Assembly: GCA_018065815.1 (NCBI GenBank)
Contig: JAGHSP010000410.1
Location: 1-29,664, forward strand
Reading direction: 5' to 3'
Length of the DNA stretch: 29,664 nt
From: Candidatus Sodaliphilus limicaballi
GTDB taxonomy: Bacteria; Bacteroidota; Bacteroidia; Bacteroidales; Muribaculaceae
The stretch's first letter is position 1, and each line of letters opens with the position of its first letter. The translations under genes and the position numbers were made by a program. A model generated the notes under the pieces. The model was not told where the DNA came from. It searched no databases and saw only the letters and a list, made by a program, of their open reading frames with translations. Shown piece by piece: positions 7,081 through 15,421 of this stretch.

Positions 7081-8817
7081 TTACGGTTCTACCCAGTCGT
7101 TGTTTTGCTTTATCAAGGCGATGAGGCGGGGTATTGCTTCGGCTTCGGGGATGTTTTTCTCGACGCACTCTTTGTTCTTGTAGAGGGAGATGCGGCCGCG
7201 GGCAGCTCCCACGTAGCCATAGTCGGCATCGGCCATCTCGCCGGGACCATTCACCACACATCCCATCACGCCTATCTTGAGATGTGTGAGATGGGCTGTT
7301 GCCTCCTGCACACGCTTGACGGTGGTCTGCAAGTCAAACATAGTGCGTCCGCACGAGGGACATGAGATAAACTCCGTCTTGCTGGTGCGCAGACGCGCTG
7401 CCTGCAATGCGGCAAATGCAATTTTCACCACCTCTTCCTGGTCGGCATAGCGCGGTGCCTCGAGCCACACACCGTCGAGCAGTCCGCTCATGAGCACAGC
7501 ACCCAGGTCGGCACCGGCCTTGACCTGCAGCCACTCGCTGTCCTGGTCGTCATAGGCCACGTGCATCACCGTGGGACAGTTGATGCCGGCATCGGCAAGC
7601 GCATGGAGCATGGCAAGCATGCTGCCGGGCACGTTTACGCTAGCAGGTGTGATGACAAGCACCGCCTGCGGGTCGTCGTTATATTGCTTGAGGCTATCGA
7701 CGGGAGCGTCGGCGCTCACCTCAACGAAGTGCACGCTGTCGTGGCCTGTGATGCCATAGTAATCGGGGCGGATGTTGCCCTTGATGTCGCTTTCCTGGCA
7801 CGAAGCGATGACCACCGGCACCTTGCCTGCACCTATGCGGCCATCGACCAGAGCGGTCTTGCGACGCTGGGGCATGAGAGCATCATAGCCTTCGCTCAAC
7901 TTGCCCTGGATGGGGGCATGTCCCTTGCGCGATGTGATGTATTCAACCAACTTGTTGGCAACAGGCACCTCCACCTCGGGGTCCTCACTGAGCGAGACGC
8001 GTATGGTGTCGCCCAGGCCTTGTGCCATGAGCGTGCCTATGCCCACAGCGCTCTTCACGCGTCCGTCTTCGCCGAAACCAGCCTCGGTAACGCCCAGGTG
8101 CAGCGGGAAGTGCATGTCCTCCTTGTCCATAGCCTCCACCAGGCGTCGCACGGCCTCGACCATAACCACCACGTTGCTGGCTTTCATGGAGATAACCACC
8201 TCCATAAACCCTTGCTCAACGAAGACACGCAGGAATTCCATCACGCTCTCCACCATTCCGGCGGCAGTGTTGCCATAGCGGCTCATGATGCGGTCGCTGA
8301 GCGAGCCGTGGTTAACGCCCAGACGCACTGCGGTGCCATGCTCGCGACACAGGTCGATGAAAGGCACTAGGGTGTCGTGGATGCGTTGCAGCTCGGCCTG
8401 ATACTCCTCGGGGGTGTATTCTAGGGTCTTGAACGTGCGGGCGGGATCGACGAAGTTGCCGGGGTTGATGCGCACCTTGTCGGTGAGCGCGGCTGCGGCA
8501 AATGCGGCACGGGGGTTGAAATGGATGTCGGCAACAAGAGGCACGTTACAGCCCTGCTTGCGCAGCAGGTTGCGTATCATGCCTATGCTCTCGGCCTGTC
8601 GCACGCCCTGGGCGGTGAGACGCACATAGTGTGCCCCGGCCTGGGCGATGCGTGTGCACTGCTCGGCGCTGCGTTCCACGTCGTCGGTGGCGGTGTTGGT
8701 CATCGACTGCACGCGCACGGGGAAGTCGCTTCCCAGCGGAGTGCCGCCCACGTTGACGCTCACGGTGGTGCGGCGGCTATAATTGAAGTAACTGCTATCA
8801 GTTTGTTTTGTAGTCAT
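7081..8817 (-). CDS. ispG: 4-hydroxy-3-methylbut-2-enyl-diphosphate synthase (flavodoxin/ferredoxin)
   Basis: A 578-residue enzyme of the MEP isoprenoid pathway, converting MEcPP to HMBPP with a [4Fe-4S] cluster in the cytoplasm. The N-terminal TIM barrel begins with VNVGGTPLGSDFPVRVQSMTNT and includes LVADIHFNPRAA and VRLGVNHGSL. The cluster ligands are Cys 486 and 489 (CPSCGRTMFDLQ) and Cys 520 (GVMGCVVNGPGE). The length marks the large form with an inserted middle domain known from Bacteroidetes, Chlamydia and plants; the roughly 370-residue form of Proteobacteria lacks it. Its ATG lies inside the 3' end of purE (20-base overlap), so translation is probably coupled. Confidence 0.96.
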   Translation of the reverse strand: MTTKQTDSSYFNYSRRTTVSVNVGGTPLGSDFPVRVQSMTNTATDDVERSAEQCTRIAQAGAHYVRLTAQGVRQAESIGMIRNLLRKQGCNVPLVADIHFNPRAAFAAAALTDKVRINPGNFVDPARTFKTLEYTPEEYQAELQRIHDTLVPFIDLCREHGTAVRLGVNHGSLSDRIMSRYGNTAAGMVESVMEFLRVFVEQGFMEVVISMKASNVVVMVEAVRRLVEAMDKEDMHFPLHLGVTEAGFGEDGRVKSAVGIGTLMAQGLGDTIRVSLSEDPEVEVPVANKLVEYITSRKGHAPIQGKLSEGYDALMPQRRKTALVDGRIGAGKVPVVIASCQESDIKGNIRPDYYGITGHDSVHFVEVSADAPVDSLKQYNDDPQAVLVITPASVNVPGSMLAMLHALADAGINCPTVMHVAYDDQDSEWLQVKAGADLGAVLMSGLLDGVWLEAPRYADQEEVVKIAFAALQAARLRTSKTEFISCPSCGRTMFDLQTTVKRVQEATAHLTHLKIGVMGCVVNGPGEMADADYGYVGAARGRISLYKNKECVEKNIPEAEAIPRLIALIKQNNDWVEP

Positions 8818-9304
8818 ATTTCACTTGGGATAAATCTTGGTTGGCTTTTTCAATTTTCTCGCACAGCGATGCGCGGTGCTTCTCGATGGCAGCGGCGGCC
8901 TCGGGAACCGACGCGGCAAGGATCTGCGCAGCAAGAATGGCGGCATTGAGGGCTCCGTTCACGCCCACAGTTGCCACGGGGACACCAGGAGGCATCTGGA
9001 TGATGCTGAGCATGGCGTCGAGCCCGTCGAGCATGCCCTTGATGGGCACGCCTATCACTGGCAGCGGAGTGCTGGCGGCAATCACGCCAGGCAATGCTGC
9101 AGCCATTCCTGCGGCTGCGATTATCACCTTGATGCCACGGCCCTCGGCCTGGCGGGCAAACTGCTCGACCTGCTGCGGGGTGCGGTGAGCCGAGAGAGCG
9201 TTCACCTCAAAGGGGATGTGGTTGTCGTCGAGCCATTTACAAGCCTTCTCCATTACCGGAAGGTCGCTTGTGCTACCCATGATGATGCTTACTAGTGGAG
9301 TCAT
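8798..9304 (-). CDS. purE: N5-carboxyaminoimidazole ribonucleotide mutase
   Basis: A 168-residue class I PurE that converts N5-CAIR to CAIR in purine synthesis. Signature segments are IIMGSTSDLPVMEKA, ALSAHRTP (catalytic His), IIAAAGMAAALPGVIAA, PVIGVPI, GLDAMLSIIQMPPGVPVATV and GALNAAILAAQIL. Length and order are typical, and nothing is missing. It precedes and overlaps ispG by 20 bases. A 44-base gap containing a hairpin separates it from the upstream ATPase gene; no clear TAnnTTTG promoter is visible there. Confidence 0.97.
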   Translation of the reverse strand: MTPLVSIIMGSTSDLPVMEKACKWLDDNHIPFEVNALSAHRTPQQVEQFARQAEGRGIKVIIAAAGMAAALPGVIAASTPLPVIGVPIKGMLDGLDAMLSIIQMPPGVPVATVGVNGALNAAILAAQILAASVPEAAAAIEKHRASLCEKIEKANQDLSQVKYDYKTN

Positions 9305-9312
9305 ATTTTTTT

Positions 9313-9351
9313 AAGTTATTAAGGACGGCACTGCGTGCCTTTAAGTTTTTA
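9313..9351. repeat. Intergenic hairpin between the ATPase gene and purE
   Basis: GGCAC-TGC-GTGCC (9327-9339) forms a short hairpin flanked by TTAAG/CTTAA-type sequence on both sides (AAGTTATTAAGG and CTTTAAGTTTTTAAG). The AT-rich arms resemble the TTAAAC-type leader repeats upstream of xylB. It could be a terminator, a dispersed extragenic repeat or an RNA-processing site. Confidence 0.35.
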
Positions 9352-10980
9352 AGAATTATTATAATCCTTCTTCTCTATCACATTGCCGGCAGAGTCGGTG
9401 ATGCACCATTGTGCGAGGTTGCGAGCAGCAGAAGAGATACTGACACCACATTTCGTCACTTTGCGACTACCAGCTTCATAAGGTATGGCATAACCCTTTT
9501 CATCAATCTGGGCAAGGGCATTCTCGACAGAGTCATCAACCTTCAGTTCGAGCACGAACACATCGGTCTCGGTTTTTATCACAACATCGGCACGTCCTAG
9601 TATGCTCTTGACTTCGGTATCGACAATCGAGTTAAGCATTGAGAATGCCATGTAAAACAAAAGCTTATAGAACGATTCGCGCTTTTCTTTATCATCCCAT
9701 TCGTCTTTTGTGATGATGTCATAAGGAATCTTAGCAATATAGGTCCGCAGAGCATCCAATGCCGCCCCCAGATTGCCTTCGAACAAAGCCGATGCCATCT
9801 TTCGAACCAAGGCATTGCCGTCAGAAGTCGAGCGTCTTAATATCAAAGGCATCAAACCGCTCACCATTCCTTGCCTTACTTCCAGGTTGGGAAAATGCAA
9901 AGTGTAACTTCTGAACCTGGGGTCAAAAGCGTCGATGGTCAAATACCCGCTTTGATAGAGCAAAGGCAGTGGCGTCTCGGCATTCTCGCATGAGATGTTA
10001 AATTCATTCTCACCGACTTTCACTCCATCGCATTCCAACGCATCTTGCAACGTATAATGCTGGAGATGTTCAATCAAAGAAGTCATTGTGCCCGATTCAA
10101 ACCAATAATGGCTAGTATTTCTGCCATCAAAAGCTCTGAGCACGCTGAATGGCGCATACACATCCTTGCTTCGGGGCGAGAAATGATAACCGTCGTAGTT
10201 CTTTTTCAGCAACGCGTAGGCTTCGCTGGTGGTGATTTCCAGATTCTCGGCATATTCCTCCACGCAAGGACGAAGCACGGTGTCAAGTTCTTCTTGCGTG
10301 ATGCCACAAAGTCCGGAATAGTCATCATCCATTGATATCTGCCTGAGATTATTCAACTCAGAGAAGATGCTGAGTTGTGAAAACTTGGTCACACCAGCAA
10401 TGAACACAAAACGAAGGTATTCGCCATCAAGTTTTACCGTTTGATAGAAGCCGCGGAGCATGTTGCGCAAACTATCAATAACCTCTCCGTTATAGAGATT
10501 ACGCATCATGGGGGTATCATACTCGTCAATGATAACAACCACCTTTTGTTGCAGTGTGTCATGAATGTGACGAAGCAACTGATGAAAGCGTGTGCCAAAC
10601 TCTTCGGCCTCCTTGACAACGCCATATTGCTTTTCGTATTTAGCAAGCATGTCGGAAAGCGCTTCACGGTATCCATCCAAGCTGGTGCAGTTGCGCATCA
10701 TGCTCATGTCGAAATGAAGCACAGGATAGGATTTCCACTCCTTCTCCAGGGCCATTACCTTCAGCCCCTCAAAGAGTTCTTTTTGCCCCTGGAAGTAGGC
10801 CTTGAACGTGTTGCAAAGGAGAGATTTTCCGAATCGACGCGGACGAGCAAGAAAGACATACTTGTATTTGTCAACAAGATCATACATCATGTCGGTCTTG
10901 TCAACATACAAGAATCCCTTTTCCCTTATTTCCTTGAACTGGTCGTTATCGACAGGGTATTTATATTTACTCATTTTCAT
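9349..10980 (-). CDS. AAA ATPase with C-terminal PD-(D/E)XK nuclease domain (type 2)
   Basis: A 543-residue protein of the 'AAA-ATPase_like' plus C-terminal nuclease architecture. The N-terminus FKEIREKGFLYVDKTDMMYDL is the family hallmark, followed by Walker A LARPRRFGKSLL (about 44-55), Walker B KVVVIIDEYDTPM (146-158), FIAGVTKFSQLSIFSELNNL and LKKNYDGYHFSP. The C-terminal nuclease core has Asp near 465 (GRADVVIKT) and Glu-x-Lys near 478-480 (VFVLELKVD). It differs clearly from the ATPase at 5497-7068. It begins 18 bases after the membrane-protein stop on the same strand. Lower GC than its neighbours suggests insertion into the rpoN/purE region. These proteins are numerous in gut Bacteroidales and their function is unknown. 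Confidence 0.87.
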   Translation of the reverse strand: MKMSKYKYPVDNDQFKEIREKGFLYVDKTDMMYDLVDKYKYVFLARPRRFGKSLLCNTFKAYFQGQKELFEGLKVMALEKEWKSYPVLHFDMSMMRNCTSLDGYREALSDMLAKYEKQYGVVKEAEEFGTRFHQLLRHIHDTLQQKVVVIIDEYDTPMMRNLYNGEVIDSLRNMLRGFYQTVKLDGEYLRFVFIAGVTKFSQLSIFSELNNLRQISMDDDYSGLCGITQEELDTVLRPCVEEYAENLEITTSEAYALLKKNYDGYHFSPRSKDVYAPFSVLRAFDGRNTSHYWFESGTMTSLIEHLQHYTLQDALECDGVKVGENEFNISCENAETPLPLLYQSGYLTIDAFDPRFRSYTLHFPNLEVRQGMVSGLMPLILRRSTSDGNALVRKMASALFEGNLGAALDALRTYIAKIPYDIITKDEWDDKEKRESFYKLLFYMAFSMLNSIVDTEVKSILGRADVVIKTETDVFVLELKVDDSVENALAQIDEKGYAIPYEAGSRKVTKCGVSISSAARNLAQWCITDSAGNVIEKKDYNNS

Positions 10981-10998
10981 AACTAGAACGTGTAGCCG

Positions 10999-11640
10999 TT
11001 AGCCGAATAGTTTCATTGCAAGTGTGACGCATGTGAATCCGCTCACGAAGCCGAGGATTGCCTGCATCACGGTGTGGCATTTGAGGATAAGCCTTGCTGT
11101 GCCCAGGACGCCTGCCAGCAGTATCACTGCACACAGGAGCCATTTCATGGTGAACACGCCCAGGTTCATGGAGTGCAGCTGATAGACCAGAGCCACCACA
11201 CCGCCTATGCCAGTGAGGTGGGCGCTGATTTTCCACTTGATGTTGACCAGCGCGGTGATGAGCAACGCCACAGTGCCTCCTGCGGCAAACATGGTGAACC
11301 ACATGGGCGAATGCACGTGATTGAGATAGAACGTGGCAGCCGTGTAGCATGCCAGGGCGATGGCGTAGGGTATGTGCCGCTCGCTGGACTTGCCCAGCCT
11401 CTTGTCGCTGATGACGCCGAAGTGATGCAGCACACCGATGCCTATCATGGGCAGCACGCACGTGATACCCAGCATCACCATTATCACAGCCACTCGGTGG
11501 CCAGTGGGGTTAGTGCACAGGACCGATGCCCATAGCACAATGATGGCGCCATAGGTGGGCATGAGCAGCGGGGTCAGTATCGACGACACGAACCGTGCCA
11601 GGCCTGCTAATATCTTGTTTATACCAAATCGTGTTATCAT
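10999..11640 (-). CDS. Multi-pass membrane protein, possibly degenerate PAP2-like
   Basis: A 213-residue protein starting MITRFGINKILAGLARF, with about six hydrophobic segments. The longer upstream frame overlaps rpoN and reads as low-complexity Arg/Gln-rich sequence, so the start at 11640, 20 bases after the rpoN stop, is preferred. KSSERHIPY and ARLILKCHTVMQAILGFVSG weakly recall motifs 1 and 3 of PAP2 phosphatases, but no PSGH motif is visible and the Asp after the motif 3 His is replaced by Gln, so catalysis is doubtful. Probably in the rpoN transcript. The function is unknown. Confidence 0.72.
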   Translation of the reverse strand: MITRFGINKILAGLARFVSSILTPLLMPTYGAIIVLWASVLCTNPTGHRVAVIMVMLGITCVLPMIGIGVLHHFGVISDKRLGKSSERHIPYAIALACYTAATFYLNHVHSPMWFTMFAAGGTVALLITALVNIKWKISAHLTGIGGVVALVYQLHSMNLGVFTMKWLLCAVILLAGVLGTARLILKCHTVMQAILGFVSGFTCVTLAMKLFG

Positions 11641-11660
11641 ATTTCTGTTTTTTGTTTCTG

Positions 11661-13160
11661 TTACACGAAAGTCTTGCGCAACGAGGCCTTGGGATAGTTC
11701 AGGCTCTCGGCGCGGTATTTGCCCACGGTGCGGCGTGCTAGCTGGTAGCCCATTGCGTTGAGTTTGATGGTGAGTTGCTCGTCGCTGAGCGGGTTGCGCT
11801 TGTCCTCGTTGTCGATGAGTTCCTGCAACGCAGCCATCACTTCCTTGTTTGCCACCTCGACCTCGGAGCCGTCGGGCAGTTTCTTGACGATACCCTCCGA
11901 GAAGAAGAACTTGAGCCTGACGTTGCCCCACGGCGTGGAGACATACTTGCCCGAGCAAGCTCTTGACAGAATGGACGAGTCACGTCCGGTGATGTCCTCC
12001 AGATCCTTGAGGTTCATGGGTTTCAATGCTGTGATGTCGCCATAACTCAAAAAATACTCGCGCTGGAAGTGGATGATGGCGCTGATTGTCTGCTTGAGTG
12101 TGGTTTGTCGCATCTTGAGAGCCTGTATCAAGGTTTTTGCCTTGTCGATATTCTTCACAAACTCGGCCTTGAGCTGCGCATCGTTTTTCGACAACTTGTC
12201 GCGCTTGTCGAAGTCGGCGAGCGCCTGCTCATAGCTATAGGAGACATGCAGCTCGGGCAGGGTGTTAGGTATTTCCACCTCGATGTTCCCTTCATCCACG
12301 CTGACCACAAACGTGGGCGTGACATGCATCGCCTTGTCGCCAGAGCCGGTGTTGTTGTAGGCACCTCCGGGCTTGGGATCAAGGTTCCTGATTTCCTTTT
12401 TCACCACCAGTTCTACCTCGGCCACGTCGATGTCCAGAGCCGCGGCCACGCGGTCAAGCCTATTGGCGATAATTTCGTCGCAGCACTCGCTCACCATGCG
12501 TGTTGCCAGCGGCGTGTAGGGAGTGTTGCGCTTGGCAAGCTGAATGAGCAGGCACTCCCTGATGTCGCGAGCCGCAATGCCCGCAGGCTCAAAGTCTTGC
12601 ACCACTTTGAGCACATGCTCTATATCGTCTTCCTCAACGTAGATATCCTCTTGGGCCATCAGCTCGGCGATAATCTCGTAGCTATCACCGTTGAAGAACC
12701 CGTTGTCGTCAAGATTGCCCACGATGTGGCATGCGATGCGCTTCTGGTCGTCGTTGAGGTTGCTCATCGCTATCTGCTGCAGCAGGGTGTCAAACAGCGT
12801 GTCGTCGGCACGAGCCAGCACCCCAGCGCCTCGACCCGACGGGCTATAACCGTCGTCATCATTGTCGTCGTGGTCATAGTCATTATCAAAGCCGCTGCCG
12901 TCGCCATCATGTCCATAGCCGTCATCATTGGCGCTGCCTTCCCCATCGCCTTGCGTTGAGGACATTTCGTCGGCACGAGATGTCTCATCGACTTCAAGAG
13001 CAGGGTTATCCTCGGCCTCTTTGTGTATTAACTCGTTGGCCTCATCGTCGGACCCTGAAAGCAATTCGCTGGTCTTGACCATTACTTCTGCTATCCTGAT
13101 GCGTTGTATCTGCTCAAGCCTTTGCTCGCCACGTTGAACATTCTTGTTGCCTTTTGCCAT
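11661..13160 (-). CDS. rpoN: RNA polymerase sigma-54 factor
   Basis: A 499-residue sigma-54. Region I is present (QRLEQIQRIRIAEVMVKTSELL to KEAEDNPALEVDE). Region II (about 59-115) is strongly acidic, rich in Asp and Gly. The core-binding domain follows, with DNLNDDQKRIACHIVGNLDDNGFF-type segments, and the C-terminal RpoN box is ARRTVGKYRAE at about 475-485. Sigma-54 reads -24/-12 promoters and needs AAA+ activators, none of which is encoded here. It lies between an S1/P1 nuclease gene (45-base gap) and a membrane protein gene (20-base gap) on the same strand. All regions needed for function appear intact. Confidence 0.95.
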   Translation of the reverse strand: MAKGNKNVQRGEQRLEQIQRIRIAEVMVKTSELLSGSDDEANELIHKEAEDNPALEVDETSRADEMSSTQGDGEGSANDDGYGHDGDGSGFDNDYDHDDNDDDGYSPSGRGAGVLARADDTLFDTLLQQIAMSNLNDDQKRIACHIVGNLDDNGFFNGDSYEIIAELMAQEDIYVEEDDIEHVLKVVQDFEPAGIAARDIRECLLIQLAKRNTPYTPLATRMVSECCDEIIANRLDRVAAALDIDVAEVELVVKKEIRNLDPKPGGAYNNTGSGDKAMHVTPTFVVSVDEGNIEVEIPNTLPELHVSYSYEQALADFDKRDKLSKNDAQLKAEFVKNIDKAKTLIQALKMRQTTLKQTISAIIHFQREYFLSYGDITALKPMNLKDLEDITGRDSSILSRACSGKYVSTPWGNVRLKFFFSEGIVKKLPDGSEVEVANKEVMAALQELIDNEDKRNPLSDEQLTIKLNAMGYQLARRTVGKYRAESLNYPKASLRKTFV

Positions 13161-13205
13161 GATAGTGTGATTTAGGTGTTATCGTTTTTTATGTGATGTG
13201 TCGTT

Positions 13206-14024
13206 TTATTGGTAAATCTCGTTGAGTTGTTTAGCCAGCTGCATGCCAGCCATGTAGAGCTGCAAGTCGAGCACGGGGCGGAACTTGTAGGCAAACCTGT
13301 ACTCAAAGCCGTAAGCAAAGCGACGGTTGTTGCGGTCGTCGGGCTGCACGTTCTTTGCAAGTTCGTCATAGACCTTGTAAATGTCGCTCGATGCCTGGTA
13401 GGTTTTCTTGATGCAAGTGAGCTCGTCCCATCCCATCACCTCGTCTCTCTGCGCAGCGAAGCGCAAGCACAGGTAGTCGCAGAACTCGGTGCTGGAGTAG
13501 TGGGTATATTCGATCATGTAGGTGTCCCACACGCTGTGCAGGTTGGCACCGCGTCCAAACCAGTAGAACCTAGCCTTGTTGCCGCCCAAGTCGTCGTGGT
13601 GCCCCATGTGCATGGGCTGGAACTCGTCGCCGGTGAGGTGCACAAGGAATTTGAGGGCATCGGCGTTGCCAGGTTCTCTCTTGAGCAGATTCACAAGGCT
13701 GTCCTTGGCGGCAAAGAGGTGGTATCCCTCCATAGTCTTGTTCTTGTAGAGTTTCTCAATGAACTTGTCGTTCTTGCCGCCGTCGATATCTTGGAAGTGC
13801 CATTTGTCCTGTCCCTTGTAGATGGTGTCGCTCTTGATGTCGTCGGCCCAGCACGAGAGCGCGACCATGGCACGCTCAAAGCCCAGAGTCTTGTCAACAG
13901 CCTCGCGAGCCGCGGGGGTAAGGTTGCGATAGGCCACGTCGGCCACAATGCGATGGCCCACAACATCCCAAGCAAGGGCGTTGAGAGAAACTAGCACACT
14001 TAAGAAACAGATAATCCTTTTCAT
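13206..14024 (-). CDS. Secreted S1/P1-type nuclease
   Basis: A 272-residue protein with signal peptide MKRIICFLSVLVSLNALA; cleavage leaves Trp 19 as the mature N-terminus, which in S1/P1 nucleases coordinates zinc. The other ligands are visible: His 24 (WDVVGH), Asp in SCWADDIKSD, HFQDID, and the His/Asp set in LVHLTGDEFQPMHMGHHDDLGGN and NLHSVWDTYMIE. The family degrades single-stranded DNA and RNA with a trinuclear zinc site, and here it should act in the periplasm or outside, probably for phosphate or nucleoside scavenging. A -7 element lies 30 bases upstream. Confidence 0.93.
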   Translation of the reverse strand: MKRIICFLSVLVSLNALAWDVVGHRIVADVAYRNLTPAAREAVDKTLGFERAMVALSCWADDIKSDTIYKGQDKWHFQDIDGGKNDKFIEKLYKNKTMEGYHLFAAKDSLVNLLKREPGNADALKFLVHLTGDEFQPMHMGHHDDLGGNKARFYWFGRGANLHSVWDTYMIEYTHYSSTEFCDYLCLRFAAQRDEVMGWDELTCIKKTYQASSDIYKVYDELAKNVQPDDRNNRRFAYGFEYRFAYKFRPVLDLQLYMAGMQLAKQLNEIYQ

Positions 14025-14053
14025 ATAAAGTCCAATTGGTGTTTAGTAAAATG

Positions 14054-14061
14054 CAAAGATA
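14054..14061 (-). promoter_or_regulatory. -7 promoter element of the S1/P1 nuclease gene
   Basis: On the minus strand TATCTTTG matches TAnnTTTG, 30 bases before the ATG at 14024. The -33 region (AACAACG) has no exact TTG at 20 bases. The gene therefore probably starts its own transcript, which may run into rpoN. Confidence 0.6.
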
Positions 14062-14120
14062 CAAAATTTTTACGATAATTTCGTTGTTATTTTGCTAAAT
14101 TACCGTGTAGAAGCTTCTAA

Positions 14121-14147
14121 TAGAACTCCCTAGGCTCCCTAGAACTC
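14121..14147. repeat. Short direct repeats in the gap before the DprA-like gene
   Basis: CTCCCTAG occurs at 14126-14133 and 14135-14142, and TAGAACTC at 14121-14128 and 14140-14147, nested in one cluster. The remainder of the 14062-14263 gap holds no gene that I can support. It marks the 3' boundary of the AT-richer dprA-recQ unit. Confidence 0.45.
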
Positions 14148-14263
14148 TAACAGAGCATTAAAATATTACAGAAGCGAGCCAATGGTGCTGTGGGAAAAAG
14201 AAACTGACAAAGGTCGTGGCATGATATGAGCACGGGGTCCTTTGCCAGTAGTATCTATTGGTT

Positions 14264-15421
14264 CTATGCGTTACCTTCATCGTTGAACAAAAGCGTATTA
14301 TCTCTTCCTTTCAACAAGAATAGCACCTTGTTTCCCTTTTTTGTCTCACTAATAAAAGGCATCTTCCTCAAATGGACTTTCATCTTGGAATCCGACCAGT
14401 CAAGAGCCAAAAGGCTAATTATGTCCTTACTTGATAATTCATGGTGATTAAGAAGCAATGCCTTGATTTTCTTCTCAAGGTCTTTCTTCTCTTTCTCCTC
14501 GGGAGTCATGAGTTCCTCGGCACTTAACTCGACCGTGTTGCCGTTAAAGTCGATGGGTATAGCCCCTTTCTGAATCAAGAGCATATTGGCTATCTGTTCA
14601 TTCTCTTCAGGGAGTCGCACAAATATGTCTTGGGTGACTTTGTTTTCCTCTGCTTTTCTCTTGTTGCGGCGCAGCCCGTCAATCACTCCGTTCCATGTAC
14701 CCCCGCTGCTATCGCTCTGTGCGACATATACCTCGTTAGCCATGCCATAGATAATGGGGTTTCGCCTCATTGCAAATTCCTTGGTCCAGGGTGCATTAGG
14801 GTGAAATGGGCTCACAATGAGAAGCCGACCTTGAGTAAGCTCTTTGTAATATTGCCTTATCTTGGAAGTAAAAGTAGTAATACCCTGCGGAAGGACGATG
14901 ATGCTCTTTCCCCCGTTGTTGATGGCCGCATCCAGAGCTGTCTGGTCCACGCCACGGGCACCGCCGCTCACAACTACTTTCTCCTCGCTTGCACACCTCT
15001 TGCCCGTCAGCGTGGTAAATTGCAGCGACAGCGGGTTGGCGTTGCGTGAACCAACGATGGCTGTTGTCTTTTCGTTCATCAAATTCTTGTTGCCCTTGGC
15101 AAAAAGAACAGTAGGGGTTCCTGTACCCAAGTTACGCTTTAATGCCGCAGAATATTCAGAACTTGTGAACGGAATAATGTCATAACCCTGAGCGAGCAGA
15201 TTCTCGGCCAAGAACGAATTAACACTCAAGTTATTCTTTGCTTCTTGCAAAGCACCGCGTTCGTCGACAGACAGGCCTACTAGGTCCCAAACACTCTCAT
15301 CTTCAAAAAGTTGAAGAATGCTCATGTTGTTTGTAAAGCAATTAACGAAAATCTCGTTCTTTCTTTTTAGCGCTATTTTTTGGATGAAGGCATATGTCAT
15401 CCAATATGTTAGTTCATTCAT
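14264..15421 (-). CDS. Divergent DprA-like (SLOG-fold) protein
   Basis: A 385-residue protein with the DprA/Smf Rossmann-like core: TAIVGSRNANPLSLQ (122-134), VVVSGGARGVDQTALDAA (149-166), KSIIVLPQGI (172-181), MRRNPIIYGMANEVYVA (218-234) and SGGTWNG. The N-terminal about 100 residues resemble the helical region before the core, and the last 70 (KIKALLLNHHELSSKDIISLLALD) look like a winged helix. Canonical DprA loads RecA on incoming single-stranded DNA. Here the motifs are altered (GVDQTALDAA for GIDxxAHxGAL, RRNPIIYGM for FPxRNRIIAGLS), so this is probably not the housekeeping copy. Its ATG overlaps the recQ-like stop by 4 bases (ATGA), so it is translationally coupled to the helicase-PRTase. 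GC is lower than in the flanks. Confidence 0.85.
   Translation of the reverse strand: MNELTYWMTYAFIQKIALKRKNEIFVNCFTNNMSILQLFEDESVWDLVGLSVDERGALQEAKNNLSVNSFLAENLLAQGYDIIPFTSSEYSAALKRNLGTGTPTVLFAKGNKNLMNEKTTAIVGSRNANPLSLQFTTLTGKRCASEEKVVVSGGARGVDQTALDAAINNGGKSIIVLPQGITTFTSKIRQYYKELTQGRLLIVSPFHPNAPWTKEFAMRRNPIIYGMANEVYVAQSDSSGGTWNGVIDGLRRNKRKAEENKVTQDIFVRLPEENEQIANMLLIQKGAIPIDFNGNTVELSAEELMTPEEKEKKDLEKKIKALLLNHHELSSKDIISLLALDWSDSKMKVHLRKMPFISETKKGNKVLFLLKGRDNTLLFNDEGNA

Noticed and set aside
11641..11958. N-terminal extension of the rpoN-adjacent membrane protein
   Set aside because: The extra 106 codons overlap the rpoN coding region and read as Arg/Gln-rich frame-shadow sequence; the hydrophobic protein begins at MITRFGINK.
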